Shown: in pieces, positions 23,902 through 33,631 of the stretch
Layout of the letters: the number at the start of each line of letters is the position of its first letter
How positions within the stretch are numbered: the stretch's first letter is position 1
Source: Spirosoma arboris
GTDB taxonomy: Bacteria; Bacteroidota; Bacteroidia; Cytophagales; Spirosomataceae
Length of the DNA: 64,000 nucleotides
Direction: 5' to 3'
NCBI RefSeq assembly: GCF_009754945.1
Contig: NZ_WPIN01000010.1
Location: forward strand, 124,001 to 188,000
Translations under genes and position numbers: made by a program
The notes under the pieces: generated by a model
Database searches by the model: none
Seen by the model: the letters and a program-made list of their open reading frames with translations, nothing else
What the model was told of the DNA's origin: nothing

Positions 23902-26199
23902 CTAAAAATCAGATTTTTGCCTTTGGGGTAATTCAATAACAAATGTGGTCCCTTCACCCGCTTGGCTCTCAACTCGAAGCGCTCCTCCATGCCCTTTGGT
24001 GATGATGTCATAGCTCAGTGATAAGCCTAATCCGGTCCCTTCACCCGTGGGCTTGGTGGTGAAAAAAGGCTGAAAGATCTTCTGCTTCACGCTTTCAGGT
24101 ATGCCTGTACCGTTGTCAGCGACCCGAATCTGAACGCTTTCTGGCGTCTTTTCGGTCGTAACCGTTAGGGTCGGCAAGTAGGATGAATCAGCGTGCTGCT
24201 GGCGCTCTCTGACGGCATAGAAGGCGTTGTTATACAGATTCAATAGGACACGCCCAATTTCTTGGGGGACTACATTGACTTGTCCCAAGTCAGCGTCATA
24301 CTCAGTCACCAGAGTGCACTCGAACGATTTGTCTTTGGCCCTAAGCCCCTGATAGGCAATCTTGAGATATTCATCGGCCAGGGCATTGAGGTCAGTAGGT
24401 CGTTTTTCACCTGTTTCTGTGCGGGAATGTTCGAGCATGCCTTTAACAATATTACTGGCTCGACTGCCGTGATGGTTGATTTTCTGGAGGTTGCCACTGA
24501 GGTCGTCGGCGATGGCTAGTACGTCCTCGATATGTCCGGCCTGGGCTTCTTCTTTCAACTCCTCAATCATTTCAATAGATACTTCCGAGAAGTTGTTGAC
24601 GAAGTTTAAAGGGTTCTGAATCTCATGGGCGATACCCGCCGTCAGCTCACCTAAAGAGGCCATTTTCTCTTTTTGAATCAATTGAGTTTGGGTCGCTTTC
24701 AGTTCGGTCAGGCTCTGCTGGGTTTTGTCCTGTTGCTGCTGAATTTCTTGTTTTTGGCGTTGGAGTAAAGCATTGGCCCGCTTCTTTTGAAAGTTATTGT
24801 GGTAAAGTATGGCCAACAGGCCACCGATCAAGGCGAGTATAGCGAGAGAGGCATAGAGTAATTGGCGTTGACGACGGACTTCCTCGGCCTGGAGTTGCTT
24901 ATCTTTATTTAATAAAGTAATCTGGCTTTGCTGACGGCTCATCTGATCAGTAAACCGCATGGCTGTGGCCTTGCGGGTGACGTCTTCATTGTTGAGGCTA
25001 TCTTTCAGGTTAATGTAGCGGCTTTGATACCTATAGGCACGATCATACTCATGAAGCTGGGCATGTAGATCAGCTAAAAGTTGACTAGCATCACGTGTGG
25101 TTTCCTTGTCTCGATATTGTTCAGCGATTATAAGTGCTTGCCGACCATAATAAAGAGCGCTGTCGGTCTGGTGGGTCTGGCTATAAGTTCGACATAAGGT
25201 AAGATAGGCACCCCTTAGGAAAACGTCTACTCGAAATTGCTTCCCCATAGCAACTACCTGACGTGCGTAGTGGGATGCCTGCGGTAAGTTACCCACTTGT
25301 TGGTATAAATCGGCTAATGAATTAAATATAAATGACTTTAACCGGAAGCTGTTCGGGTCAATGCCTTTTAACAGCTTCTGATAGATGGCGATCGCCTGTG
25401 GATAACGGCCAAGATCAGCGTAACTTCTAGCCAGATTCACCTCAACATTTTGTTGGTCTACTAAAGCCAGTGCCCCTCTTAATCGCTGAGCTCGTTGGGC
25501 ATACTGTAATCCCTGCTCATAATCTGTTAGGCTGCTATAGATACTGGAAATACGAACTAAAGCCCGGACCTGCTGGGTAGTATCCTGTGCCCGCTGAGCC
25601 TGGTTTTGGGCTTGGAAAAAGTAGAATAACGACCGCGTATAGTTGCTTCGATTATCATACTGGTAACCAATACCCATCAATATATCGATCACTCGACTCG
25701 GCATGTTCCATCTTTTGGCCAAGGCTAGGGCTTGTAGGTTGTAACGTATGGCGTTGGCCGTATCCACATTGTAAGCTCCTAAATCGCTTAGGATGTCCAG
25801 CTGAAGTTCTTTTGCTCGACTTCGTTGTGCGAGTGCTAGGGCTTGCTTCAAAAGAGCTTGACTCTTCTTAGGATTGCTAACATGATAGTTAGATGCGACC
25901 ATATAGCTCCAGGCCATATTTTCCAAGGTACGCGCTTGTCCGTTGAGGTACTTGAGTCGTTTGGCTAGTTCAAAAGCCTGGTTGAGCACTGAGTCACTCT
26001 GCTGTACTCTCAGGGTATCATAGCCCCTTTTTCGAAATCGTAAAGCATCTGCCAGTTCATTAAGTTGATTTACGTAGACAGTATCGGCCTGGGGATGTTT
26101 AGCTAGCACCGCCCGCAGGCTGTCAATCTTTTTGGTTTGGGCGATGACTGGTCTAATAATTAGACAGGAAAGCAAATAAATTAGTATCAATCGCGGCAT
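23902..26199 (-). CDS. TPR-containing sensor histidine kinase
   Basis: A 765-residue protein with ATG at 26199 (an upstream TTG at 26223 is less likely). Signal peptide (PRLILIYLLSCLIIRPVIAQ), then tetratricopeptide repeats to about residue 390 (periplasmic), one membrane helix (LLYASLAILALIGGLLAILY, about 415-435), a Gln-rich coiled coil, and a kinase core. The phospho-acceptor is His525 in GIAHEIQNPLNF. The ATP lid motifs are visible: NLYNNAFYAV (N box), VADNGTGIP (G1), and KPTGEGTGLGLSLSY (F/G2). The regulator partner is not adjacent. Cells likely use it to sense a periplasmic ligand through the TPR domain. Confidence 0.9.
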   Translation of the reverse strand: MPRLILIYLLSCLIIRPVIAQTKKIDSLRAVLAKHPQADTVYVNQLNELADALRFRKRGYDTLRVQQSDSVLNQAFELAKRLKYLNGQARTLENMAWSYMVASNYHVSNPKKSQALLKQALALAQRSRAKELQLDILSDLGAYNVDTANAIRYNLQALALAKRWNMPSRVIDILMGIGYQYDNRSNYTRSLFYFFQAQNQAQRAQDTTQQVRALVRISSIYSSLTDYEQGLQYAQRAQRLRGALALVDQQNVEVNLARSYADLGRYPQAIAIYQKLLKGIDPNSFRLKSFIFNSLADLYQQVGNLPQASHYARQVVAMGKQFRVDVFLRGAYLTLCRTYSQTHQTDSALYYGRQALIIAEQYRDKETTRDASQLLADLHAQLHEYDRAYRYQSRYINLKDSLNNEDVTRKATAMRFTDQMSRQQSQITLLNKDKQLQAEEVRRQRQLLYASLAILALIGGLLAILYHNNFQKKRANALLQRQKQEIQQQQDKTQQSLTELKATQTQLIQKEKMASLGELTAGIAHEIQNPLNFVNNFSEVSIEMIEELKEEAQAGHIEDVLAIADDLSGNLQKINHHGSRASNIVKGMLEHSRTETGEKRPTDLNALADEYLKIAYQGLRAKDKSFECTLVTEYDADLGQVNVVPQEIGRVLLNLYNNAFYAVRERQQHADSSYLPTLTVTTEKTPESVQIRVADNGTGIPESVKQKIFQPFFTTKPTGEGTGLGLSLSYDIITKGHGGALRVESQAGEGTTFVIELPQRQKSDF

Positions 26200-26382
26200 G
26201 GTCAGAATGCAAGAGAAAAACAAACACCAAGATACTACTTAGGCTTCTCAAATATAGCTCTACTGGCCGCCACAGACTATCCCGTTTGAGCCAAAGACTG
26301 ATACGTTTGGGACACCTCTAATAGGCATCAAAGTAAGTTATTCCATTACTCTCCTTTACAGGAGGAATTGTTTTTAGTAGCT

Positions 26383-27555
26383 ATGCACTCATGGACGGTG
26401 AAGTTGTTGATTTGTTTAAGTGTTGGCTTCAGCCTGCTTACCTGTGTGGACCCAGTTGAGTCAACCATCAATAGCTCGCTGAATGTCCTAATTGTGGATT
26501 GTACCCTTACTGATAAAGCCGAAACACAGGTTATTCGACTGAATCGCTCCCAATCGGATCGACTCACTGGTCGATTCGGGTATGTACCCCTCACCAAGGC
26601 CAACGTTCAGCTAGTCGTTGATTCCGTTGAGGTCGTGATGGCCGAAGAAACCACGGATGGTCGCTATCAACTACCCGCTGACTTCAAGGGCCAAGTCGGT
26701 CATGTTTACCAACTCAAGTTCACCTTAGCCGATGGTACCCATTACGAATCCACCCCTGAGCTACTTCAGCCAGTGGCGCCGATTGGGCAAGTTCGAGCCC
26801 TATTTAATCCCACTAGTTTAAGCGCAACAGAGCGTTTAAATAATACCTACTCAGCCGCTCATGATTTCTACGTGGACTTTACCGACCAGGCCGATCAACC
26901 CAATTATTACCGGTGGGACTGGATGGATTGGGAGCGCCAGGAGTGGTGCCGCAGTTGCAATCGAGGCTTCTACCAGGTCAGGGATGCCCAAGGCAACTTA
27001 ATCGAAGATTGTGTCAGTACCAATCTAAATTCATCCTTCACGGCTAGTTTTGATTACAATTGCCGAACGGCCTGTTGGGAAATTCTCTATAGTCATGAAC
27101 TAGTTTTGTTCACGGATAAGTATAGCAATGGAAATCCGGTCAAGGGCTTACTGATTGGTCGGGTGCCTCTGTACTCCAAAGAGCCTTGCCTGGTTGAGCT
27201 TCGCCAAAGCTCCTTAACCAAACAGGCGTACGACTACTTTAATCAACTCCAGGAGCAAAGCCAGACGTCAGGCGGATTGGCAGGTGGACAGCCTGCTTTG
27301 TTAGTGGGCAACGTGCAGAATGTAGCCAAGCCCAATGAAGCCGTGGTTGGTTACTTCACCGTATCAAGTGTTTCTTCGGTTCGGTACTGGTTAAGCCGAA
27401 CCGATGCGAGTGGGATTGCCCCTGGCTTATTTTTCGCCCTGAACGCTCGTGGCCCTGTCGATGAACCCCCATCGGGTCGGGATCGTCCACCCACTGCGGT
27501 TTGTGTTTCGAGTGATAGTCGAACGCCCTATAAACCCGAAGGCTGGAGAGATTAA
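26383..27555 (+). CDS. DUF4249 lipoprotein
   Basis: A 390-residue protein (ATG 26383). Signal peptide with Cys at SLLTC, then the DUF4249 pattern: VESTINSSLNVLIVDCTLTDKAETQVIRLNRSQS opening, ANVQLVVDSVEVV, GHVYQLKFTLADGTHYESTPELL. Later come an NYYRWDWMDWERQEWCRSC segment and a closing RYWLSRTDASGI. The family usually sits beside a TonB-dependent receptor and is thought to be a surface lipoprotein in nutrient uptake or regulation. Here it stands alone between two histidine kinases, without a SusC-like gene. A shine-like AGGAGG occurs upstream. Confidence 0.8.
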   Translation: MHSWTVKLLICLSVGFSLLTCVDPVESTINSSLNVLIVDCTLTDKAETQVIRLNRSQSDRLTGRFGYVPLTKANVQLVVDSVEVVMAEETTDGRYQLPADFKGQVGHVYQLKFTLADGTHYESTPELLQPVAPIGQVRALFNPTSLSATERLNNTYSAAHDFYVDFTDQADQPNYYRWDWMDWERQEWCRSCNRGFYQVRDAQGNLIEDCVSTNLNSSFTASFDYNCRTACWEILYSHELVLFTDKYSNGNPVKGLLIGRVPLYSKEPCLVELRQSSLTKQAYDYFNQLQEQSQTSGGLAGGQPALLVGNVQNVAKPNEAVVGYFTVSSVSSVRYWLSRTDASGIAPGLFFALNARGPVDEPPSGRDRPPTAVCVSSDSRTPYKPEGWRD

Positions 27556-27964
27556 TTATCCGTTGCCTAAGTGAATGGTATCATAAAAAGTACTGAAACA
27601 ACGAGAGATACGGTTGAGTAACGGATTTGGTATGAAACGGCAGATGCCCCTACTATCCAGCAAAACTTGCCAATTCAATGTGCCGCTAAACCGCACCACT
27701 TCAGTATACTAGCTTTGATAGGCTAGTCAGTGTAAGCTGGCTACAACAGCTAGGTTCAACCACCTGCTAGCGCATGAAAGTAAACGCAGTCCTATGCCAA
27801 CGAGCTAATTCACTTTTATAATTGCCAAACATGGACTATTTATTAACGATAAAGCAAAAACTATTCATATATCTTACCATTTAATTAACTAATATCAATA
27901 AGTAGAAACTTTTATAGGCTGGTTTAGTAGTTTTATTGACTAAAGTATTTAGCGAGCATAGCCT
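27556..27964. other. Upstream region of the hybrid kinase, 409 bp
   Basis: AT-rich from about 27840, likely the promoter region of the hybrid kinase. No repeat, hairpin or gene was recognised. Confidence 0.4.
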
Positions 27965-30900
27965 ATGTCTATTCCATCAAATGAGCATCAGCGTTTAGAA
28001 GCGTTATACCGATATCAGATTCTGGATACCTTGCCGGAAGAGGCATTCGACAGACTGACTCGGCTAGCATCGTTGATTTGTCAGGTACCCATCTCCCTAA
28101 TCTCCCTGATCGATAAGCAGCGCTTATGGTGCAAATCAAGCGTAGGACTTGACGTCAAAGAAACTAGCCGGGATATTGCTTTTTGCCAGTACACCATCCT
28201 GGACGGTGACCTGCTCGAAGTAGAAGATACGCTGAACGATACTCGCTTCAAGCAAAATCCATTAGTCACGGCCGATCCGGCTATTCGCTTTTATGCCGGC
28301 TATCCCCTGACGGATCCCGCCGGGTTTGCTCTAGGGACGCTCTGTATCATGGATCAAGTGCCCAAAAAACTTACTGAGGCTCAGCAAAAAGCCCTCAAGC
28401 TACTAGCTGAGATGGCGATTGAGCGGATTGTGGCGCATCGACAGCAACAGGAGCTGATCTATTTTGAGCATCTGTTTACCGTGTCGAATGATTTGATCTT
28501 CGTGGCCGATCAGCAGGGGCACCTAAAAAAAATAAACCCGGCCTTTTGCCAAGTCTTGGGCTGGGATGAAGCTTATTTATTGACTGCTTCTTTTTTCGAC
28601 TTAGCCCATCCCGATGACCGGCCAGCTCTCGAACAAGAAATCAATCAGATAGCAACTGGCCAATCGGCAGTCAACTTTACCTACCGCTTTCAGTGTCAAA
28701 ACGGAACCTATCGGTACCTGCAATGGGTGGCAACGCCTGAAGCGGCTACGGGCTATTTGTTTGCCATTGCCCGGGATGTGACAGAGGAAAAACAAAAAGA
28801 GGTTCAACTCTTTCAGTCGGAGAAGCGATTCCGCTCATTCTTCGAAAACTCCCAGGGGTTCATGTGCATTCATGACCTGAAGGGCACCTTACTGTCGGTT
28901 AATACAGCCGGCGCTCAGGCCTTAGGCTATGAACCCCAGGACCTAATTGGCCATCGGTTACAAGATGTCGTTCCCCAGGAGCAGCACGCTGGGTTTGAGG
29001 TTTATCTGAACACCATTCGTCAAACCGGTCGAGCTCATGGAATCATGCATACGCTTCATAAAGACGGATCGCTCCAAATCTGGTTATTTGCCAATATTCT
29101 GGAACAGGAGTTGAATGGGGACTCCTACGTAATTGGAAATGCCATTGATATTACCCGTCGGCACCAGCTAGAGATCGATTTAAAGTGGAATAAGCAAATG
29201 CTGGAGCAGACCAATGAGGTGGCCCGCATTGGTACTTGGGAAGTGGATGTTATCCGGCAAACCGTCTATTGGTCATCGGTTACCAAAGCGATTCATGAAG
29301 TGCCTACTGACTATATACCAACCTTTGATCAGGCTATATCCTTTTTCCAGGGGGAACATCAGAAACGGATTCTGGATGCTGTCGACCGGGCAATTCATGA
29401 ACAAAAAGCCTATGATTTAGAATTACCTATTAGAACAGCGAAAGGGAAAGAACTATGGGTACGGGCAGTAGGAACCGCTGAATTTGACTCTGGAACCTGT
29501 AAGCGCCTGTACGGTACTTTTCAGGATATTGACGAAAAGAAAAAAGCGAAACAGGCCTTAGTCAATGAGAAATTACGACTGGCGGCTTTTGTTGAACATG
29601 CACCGGCGGCCGTAGCTATGTTTGATCGCCAGATGACTTACCTGGCAGTGAGTAACCGCTGGAAAGAAGATTACAAACTGCAACAGGACATCGTTGGCTC
29701 TAAGCTACTGCCGAAGTTATTGGCTGAGTGGCAGGCCGTCTTTGAGCGCTGTCTTAATGGAGCCGTAGAAAAGAGTGATGAATACATCCACCGACCAGCG
29801 GGCTGGAACCATGATCAATACCTTCGCTGGGAAATCAGGCCCTGGTACCAGTTTGACGGTTCAATTGGGGGCATCATGATGTTTACCCAGGATATTACCG
29901 AATCCTGTCGCCAACGAGATGAACTGAAAAAAGCTAAACAACTCGCCGAACAGGCCAGTGTGGCAAAATCCGAATTTCTGGCCAATATGAGCCATGAAAT
30001 CAGAACGCCACTGAACGGGGTGATTGGCTTTACCGATCTGGTGCTGAAAACATCACTTAATGAAACCCAGCACCAGTACCTCTCCATTGTCGACCAATCG
30101 GCCAATGCCTTGTTAGGCATCATCAACGATATTCTGGATTTTTCCAAAATCGAAGCGGGCAAACTAGAACTGGCCGTCGAGAAGGTCGATATCTACGAAA
30201 TCAGTAGCCAGGCCGCCGATATCATTACCTATCAGGCCCAACACAAGGGGCTTGAAGTGCTGCTGAATCTGCCCGCCGATTTGCCCCGATTTATTTATAT
30301 TGACTCGGTGCGCTTGAAACAGATCCTGGTGAATCTGCTGAGCAACGCGGTCAAGTTCACCGAGAAGGGAGAGATCGAGCTAAAAATCAATCCGTTAACC
30401 GATCCAGTCCAGGAGTATGTTACGCTTCACTTTGAGGTACGGGATACCGGCATTGGCATTAAGCCGGAGATGCAGGAACGGATCTTCGACGCTTTTTCTC
30501 AGGAAGATGCTTCTACCACCAAAAAATACGGCGGAACCGGCCTGGGATTAACGATCTCTAATAAGCTGCTAGGCTTGATGGACAGTCGGCTGGAGTTGGT
30601 TAGTACCCCTGGCGAAGGAAGCTGTTTTTCATTCGATGTGCGGCTAAAAACAGAGCTAGGTGACCCCATCAACTGGCAAGGTATCGACCAAATCAAGCAT
30701 GTATTGATTGTGGATGACAATGCGCATAATCGGCTGATCTTACGGCAAATGTTTTTGTTACGCAATATTAGCGTTGAGGAAGCCAGCAACGGTTTTGAGG
30801 CCCTCCAGCTACTGGCCCAAAATAAGCAGTACGATGTGATTCTGTTGGATTACCATATGCCCTATATGGATGGATTGGAAACCATTGAGAAGATCCGGGC

Positions 30901-31873
30901 TAATTTTTCGTCGGCCACCGACAAGCAAGCCATTATTCTGCTGCATAGCTCAGCGGATGACGAACGCCTGATCAAGGCGAGTGAGTCGTTAGCCATTAAC
31001 CAGCGTTTGGTCAAACCAGTCAAAATGACGGACTTGTTCCGGGCTTTATCCCGACTGGACCGACAGCATGAGCAGCCACTACCTATGGAGATAGATGATC
31101 CGTCGACTCAGGTGGGTACCCATGTCATGAAGGTGTTGCTGGTTGAAGACAATAAGGTAAACCAGTTATTGGCTAGAACCTTCTTAACCAAGTTAATCCC
31201 CAATGCCCAGATCTGGGAGGCTATTAACGGGCAGGAAGCGATAGACATGTATCAACAGCAGAAACCCGATTTGGTCCTGATGGATGTTCAGATGCCCGTT
31301 ATGAATGGGTACGAAGCGACCCAACGCATTCGGGAGCTGGAACAGGGACGTCGTATTCCGATCATTGCCCTGACGGCTGGTACGGTAAAAGGCGAGCGGG
31401 AAAAGTGTCTGGCAGCGGGGATGGATGACTTTATCACCAAACCGATTGTGGAAAAATCGATGGCTTCGTTGTTGCAAAAATGGCTGGCGACAGACCCTGT
31501 TGATGGGCAGGAGATTGATACGACTGATGAACCTACTGCCCATTTTGATGTCCAGATATTAAAATCGATAGCCGGTCAGGATCTGGACTTTCTGAATACG
31601 CTAATGGAAGTGGCTGAAAGTGAACTTATTAGCTCATTGTCTACGCTGATCCAACAAGCAGAGGATAAAAATCTAGCGGGATTAAAATCAGCTGGACATA
31701 AACTCAATGGCACTGCTTTGAGTGCCGGTATGCCTATCTTAGCTCAACTAGCCCATAGGGTCGAACATCTGGATCAATTTGAGTTGAAGTGGGTAGGTGA
31801 GTTAGTGGATGGCATTTGCTCGGAGACGGGCAATGTGCTCGCCTTAATGAAAGAATCACTACAGGCGGATTAG
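27965..31873 (+). CDS. Hybrid sensor histidine kinase with GAF, PAS, two REC and Hpt domains
   Basis: A 1302-residue cytoplasmic protein with no membrane segment. The order is: GAF (about 10-155); PAS domains at about 165-275, 285-400, 405-525 and 535-650; HisKA with His677 in NMSHEIRTPLNG; HATPase (about 790-900, with DTGIGI and KYGGTGLGL); REC1 with Asp962 in VILLDYHMP; REC2 with Asp1107 in LVLMDVQMP; Hpt with His1245 in GHKLNGTA. A full internal phosphorelay is therefore present. Such enzymes sense light, redox or metabolites through GAF/PAS. The LytTR protein downstream is a possible output but lacks a receiver domain. Confidence 0.92.
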   Translation: MSIPSNEHQRLEALYRYQILDTLPEEAFDRLTRLASLICQVPISLISLIDKQRLWCKSSVGLDVKETSRDIAFCQYTILDGDLLEVEDTLNDTRFKQNPLVTADPAIRFYAGYPLTDPAGFALGTLCIMDQVPKKLTEAQQKALKLLAEMAIERIVAHRQQQELIYFEHLFTVSNDLIFVADQQGHLKKINPAFCQVLGWDEAYLLTASFFDLAHPDDRPALEQEINQIATGQSAVNFTYRFQCQNGTYRYLQWVATPEAATGYLFAIARDVTEEKQKEVQLFQSEKRFRSFFENSQGFMCIHDLKGTLLSVNTAGAQALGYEPQDLIGHRLQDVVPQEQHAGFEVYLNTIRQTGRAHGIMHTLHKDGSLQIWLFANILEQELNGDSYVIGNAIDITRRHQLEIDLKWNKQMLEQTNEVARIGTWEVDVIRQTVYWSSVTKAIHEVPTDYIPTFDQAISFFQGEHQKRILDAVDRAIHEQKAYDLELPIRTAKGKELWVRAVGTAEFDSGTCKRLYGTFQDIDEKKKAKQALVNEKLRLAAFVEHAPAAVAMFDRQMTYLAVSNRWKEDYKLQQDIVGSKLLPKLLAEWQAVFERCLNGAVEKSDEYIHRPAGWNHDQYLRWEIRPWYQFDGSIGGIMMFTQDITESCRQRDELKKAKQLAEQASVAKSEFLANMSHEIRTPLNGVIGFTDLVLKTSLNETQHQYLSIVDQSANALLGIINDILDFSKIEAGKLELAVEKVDIYEISSQAADIITYQAQHKGLEVLLNLPADLPRFIYIDSVRLKQILVNLLSNAVKFTEKGEIELKINPLTDPVQEYVTLHFEVRDTGIGIKPEMQERIFDAFSQEDASTTKKYGGTGLGLTISNKLLGLMDSRLELVSTPGEGSCFSFDVRLKTELGDPINWQGIDQIKHVLIVDDNAHNRLILRQMFLLRNISVEEASNGFEALQLLAQNKQYDVILLDYHMPYMDGLETIEKIRANFSSATDKQAIILLHSSADDERLIKASESLAINQRLVKPVKMTDLFRALSRLDRQHEQPLPMEIDDPSTQVGTHVMKVLLVEDNKVNQLLARTFLTKLIPNAQIWEAINGQEAIDMYQQQKPDLVLMDVQMPVMNGYEATQRIRELEQGRRIPIIALTAGTVKGEREKCLAAGMDDFITKPIVEKSMASLLQKWLATDPVDGQEIDTTDEPTAHFDVQILKSIAGQDLDFLNTLMEVAESELISSLSTLIQQAEDKNLAGLKSAGHKLNGTALSAGMPILAQLAHRVEHLDQFELKWVGELVDGICSETGNVLALMKESLQAD

Positions 31874-32086
31874 TCTTCAAGCTCGATCAACAGCCATCTT
31901 AAGTCTACGGCTGCCTGATCGATTCAAAGGGGAGAGATCTTAAGTTCAATAGCGGAAAATATGTGCTTTCCTAAGCGGTTAATCGCCCAATAATCAATTC
32001 CGTTGTGGAATTTCGGCTAAATAAAGTAGCTTGAGCTTGCTATTGAATGCTGCTTATTTCAACGGTATATTCGTACCCACCATCCT

Positions 32087-32326
32087 ATGGTAGACCCCCA
32101 AGAATGCCTTCGGCAGTTTAATCAGTTTATCCATGATCAACTTGCCCAAAAAGTCAAGGAACGACTCATTCAACAGGCACCCACTATTGACTGGTCGCAG
32201 GTTGACATCGTTTTAAATGCAGAGGCCAATGGATTCTATTTTGCCTCCCCGAATTCCCAGCTCTGCGAGCAGCTTCAGAGTATGTTTGCCCCGCTCAGCG
32301 AAGATTGGTCAGAGCAAACCCTATAA
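32087..32326 (+). CDS. Hypothetical protein, 79 residues
   Basis: A small protein reading DPQECLRQFNQFIHDQLAQKVKERLIQQAPTIDWSQVDIVLNAEANGFYFASPNSQL. It has a helical first half and mixed second half and is probably cytoplasmic. No family is recognised. It lies between the hybrid kinase and the LytTR gene on the same strand. Confidence 0.5.
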   Translation: MVDPQECLRQFNQFIHDQLAQKVKERLIQQAPTIDWSQVDIVLNAEANGFYFASPNSQLCEQLQSMFAPLSEDWSEQTL

Positions 32327-32430
32327 GTCTATTCGCTCAATCCTCTCTCTCTAGCTATTTATCCACAGATATACGGCTAATTTCCTTGGTAGCTAAGGTC
32401 TGTTTTTTTAGATCAAACGTTGTTGTCAAC

Positions 32431-32745
32431 ATGCGGAAAAACAAACTGACCGCCGAGCAAATCCTCTACATCGTGGGCGATGATAATTACAGCATCGTGC
32501 ACCTGACTACTCACAAAAGGGTGCTACTGAGCCATACACTCAAGTGGTGTCAGGCCTACTACCCTGGCTTCATTCGGATTAGTAAACAGGCATTGATCAA
32601 TCCCGCCTATGTAGTGAGCTGGCTAAAAACTAGTCGATTCGTGGCCAGCCTGACCATGCAGGACAATCGGCAATTAGGAATTGCTCGGCGCCGGATCTCC
32701 AGGGTGCTCGAGCAGTTTGAGCTGGCTCTTCACGCAGATGACTAA
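32431..32745 (+). CDS. LytTR DNA-binding domain protein
   Basis: A 104-residue protein that is essentially a bare LytTR domain: ILYIVGDDNYSIVHLTTHKRVLLSHTLKWC, then GFIRISKQALINPAYVVSWL, then LGIARRRISRVLEQF. Known LytTR domains bind tandem imperfect direct repeats upstream of target genes. No receiver domain is present, so input must come from another protein or the regulator is constitutive. ATG 32431 was chosen because LytTR starts there; an upstream extension to 32305 overlaps the previous gene. It may act with the nearby kinases. Confidence 0.8.
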   Translation: MRKNKLTAEQILYIVGDDNYSIVHLTTHKRVLLSHTLKWCQAYYPGFIRISKQALINPAYVVSWLKTSRFVASLTMQDNRQLGIARRRISRVLEQFELALHADD

Positions 32746-33122
32746 ATAAAAAAAGCGAGTTCACAAAACTATTGGATTTGTTTGAGCGCCTAAAGTTGAT
32801 GGCCCACTTTCCACTACCTTTCATAACAAATCATATTCCACCTGCTTCTCCAGAGCAACGGGTCACTGGGCTTCTCCGTACTAATCCGATAACCTGACCA
32901 AGTCTGCCCACTCACTATATTGGTAATAACGACCTGGTCAGAGGGCAATAATTGGCGCCTGAACATTTACCCGGTTTATTGATGGGGTTCCACTAGAGGC
33001 GCCATTTTTCGTTCTTCTTCGCCTCGAAGAAGGCTAGCGGACCTTTATCTAACTAATTTAAGCGATTTGCAACCCCTTAGCTTTCGTTGGAATCCATACC
33101 CTGATTCCTTTCAATTCACGCT
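32746..33122. other. Intergenic, 377 bp
   Basis: No gene, repeat or promoter was recognised beyond a weak small hairpin near 33015-33029. Confidence 0.4.
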
Positions 33123-33506
33123 ATGAAGTATCTGCTTCGCTTTCATCTGTACGACAATCCATCCCGTCAAAGCTTCTATCAACTAGGGCCCGATCAATGG
33201 GTCAAGAAACGCCCTCAGTATGTCTACGGCTTACCCTACCGGTTAGAGCCTGAGGAGTTCGGCCCAATTGGTGCCCCTGGTCAGGTGTATGTGCTGGCAA
33301 ATCCGCTCCGCGTTAAACCCCTTCTGGATTCCGCCAAACCAACCCAAAGCCAGTTACTCATTGAGGTCTTTTTCGCCAGACTCGAGGAGTGGGGTTGGTT
33401 CAGGGAGGCTCCGGAGGTAAGCCCAACCAGTACAACTGGCATGGATTCCTACCAACCTAAGCCCGTTGAAAAGGTGGCTGTCAGAGCACAGAATAGCCAA
33501 CAGTAA
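33123..33506 (+). CDS. Conserved small protein, paralogue of 16451-16744
   Basis: A 127-residue protein with LLRFHLYDNPSRQSFYQL near the start and LLIEVFFARLEEWGWF in the middle, matching the minus-strand protein at 16451. The C-terminal 30 residues are Pro/Thr-rich and probably disordered. No membrane segment is seen and the function is unknown. The shared core, an LYDxPSRQ motif followed by a strand and a hydrophobic EVFFARxxxW motif, suggests a compact alpha/beta fold. Confidence 0.65.
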   Translation: MKYLLRFHLYDNPSRQSFYQLGPDQWVKKRPQYVYGLPYRLEPEEFGPIGAPGQVYVLANPLRVKPLLDSAKPTQSQLLIEVFFARLEEWGWFREAPEVSPTSTTGMDSYQPKPVEKVAVRAQNSQQ

Positions 33507-33631
33507 CAAAAAGAGATTGACGGGCTAAAGCCACTGGTAAAGGCGTTAGCTGAGAAGCAAACGCCTATCTAGTAGTGGACTCCAGTAGGAGCACACTACT
33601 CCTTGACTAAACAGATTCTACTTAATACGTT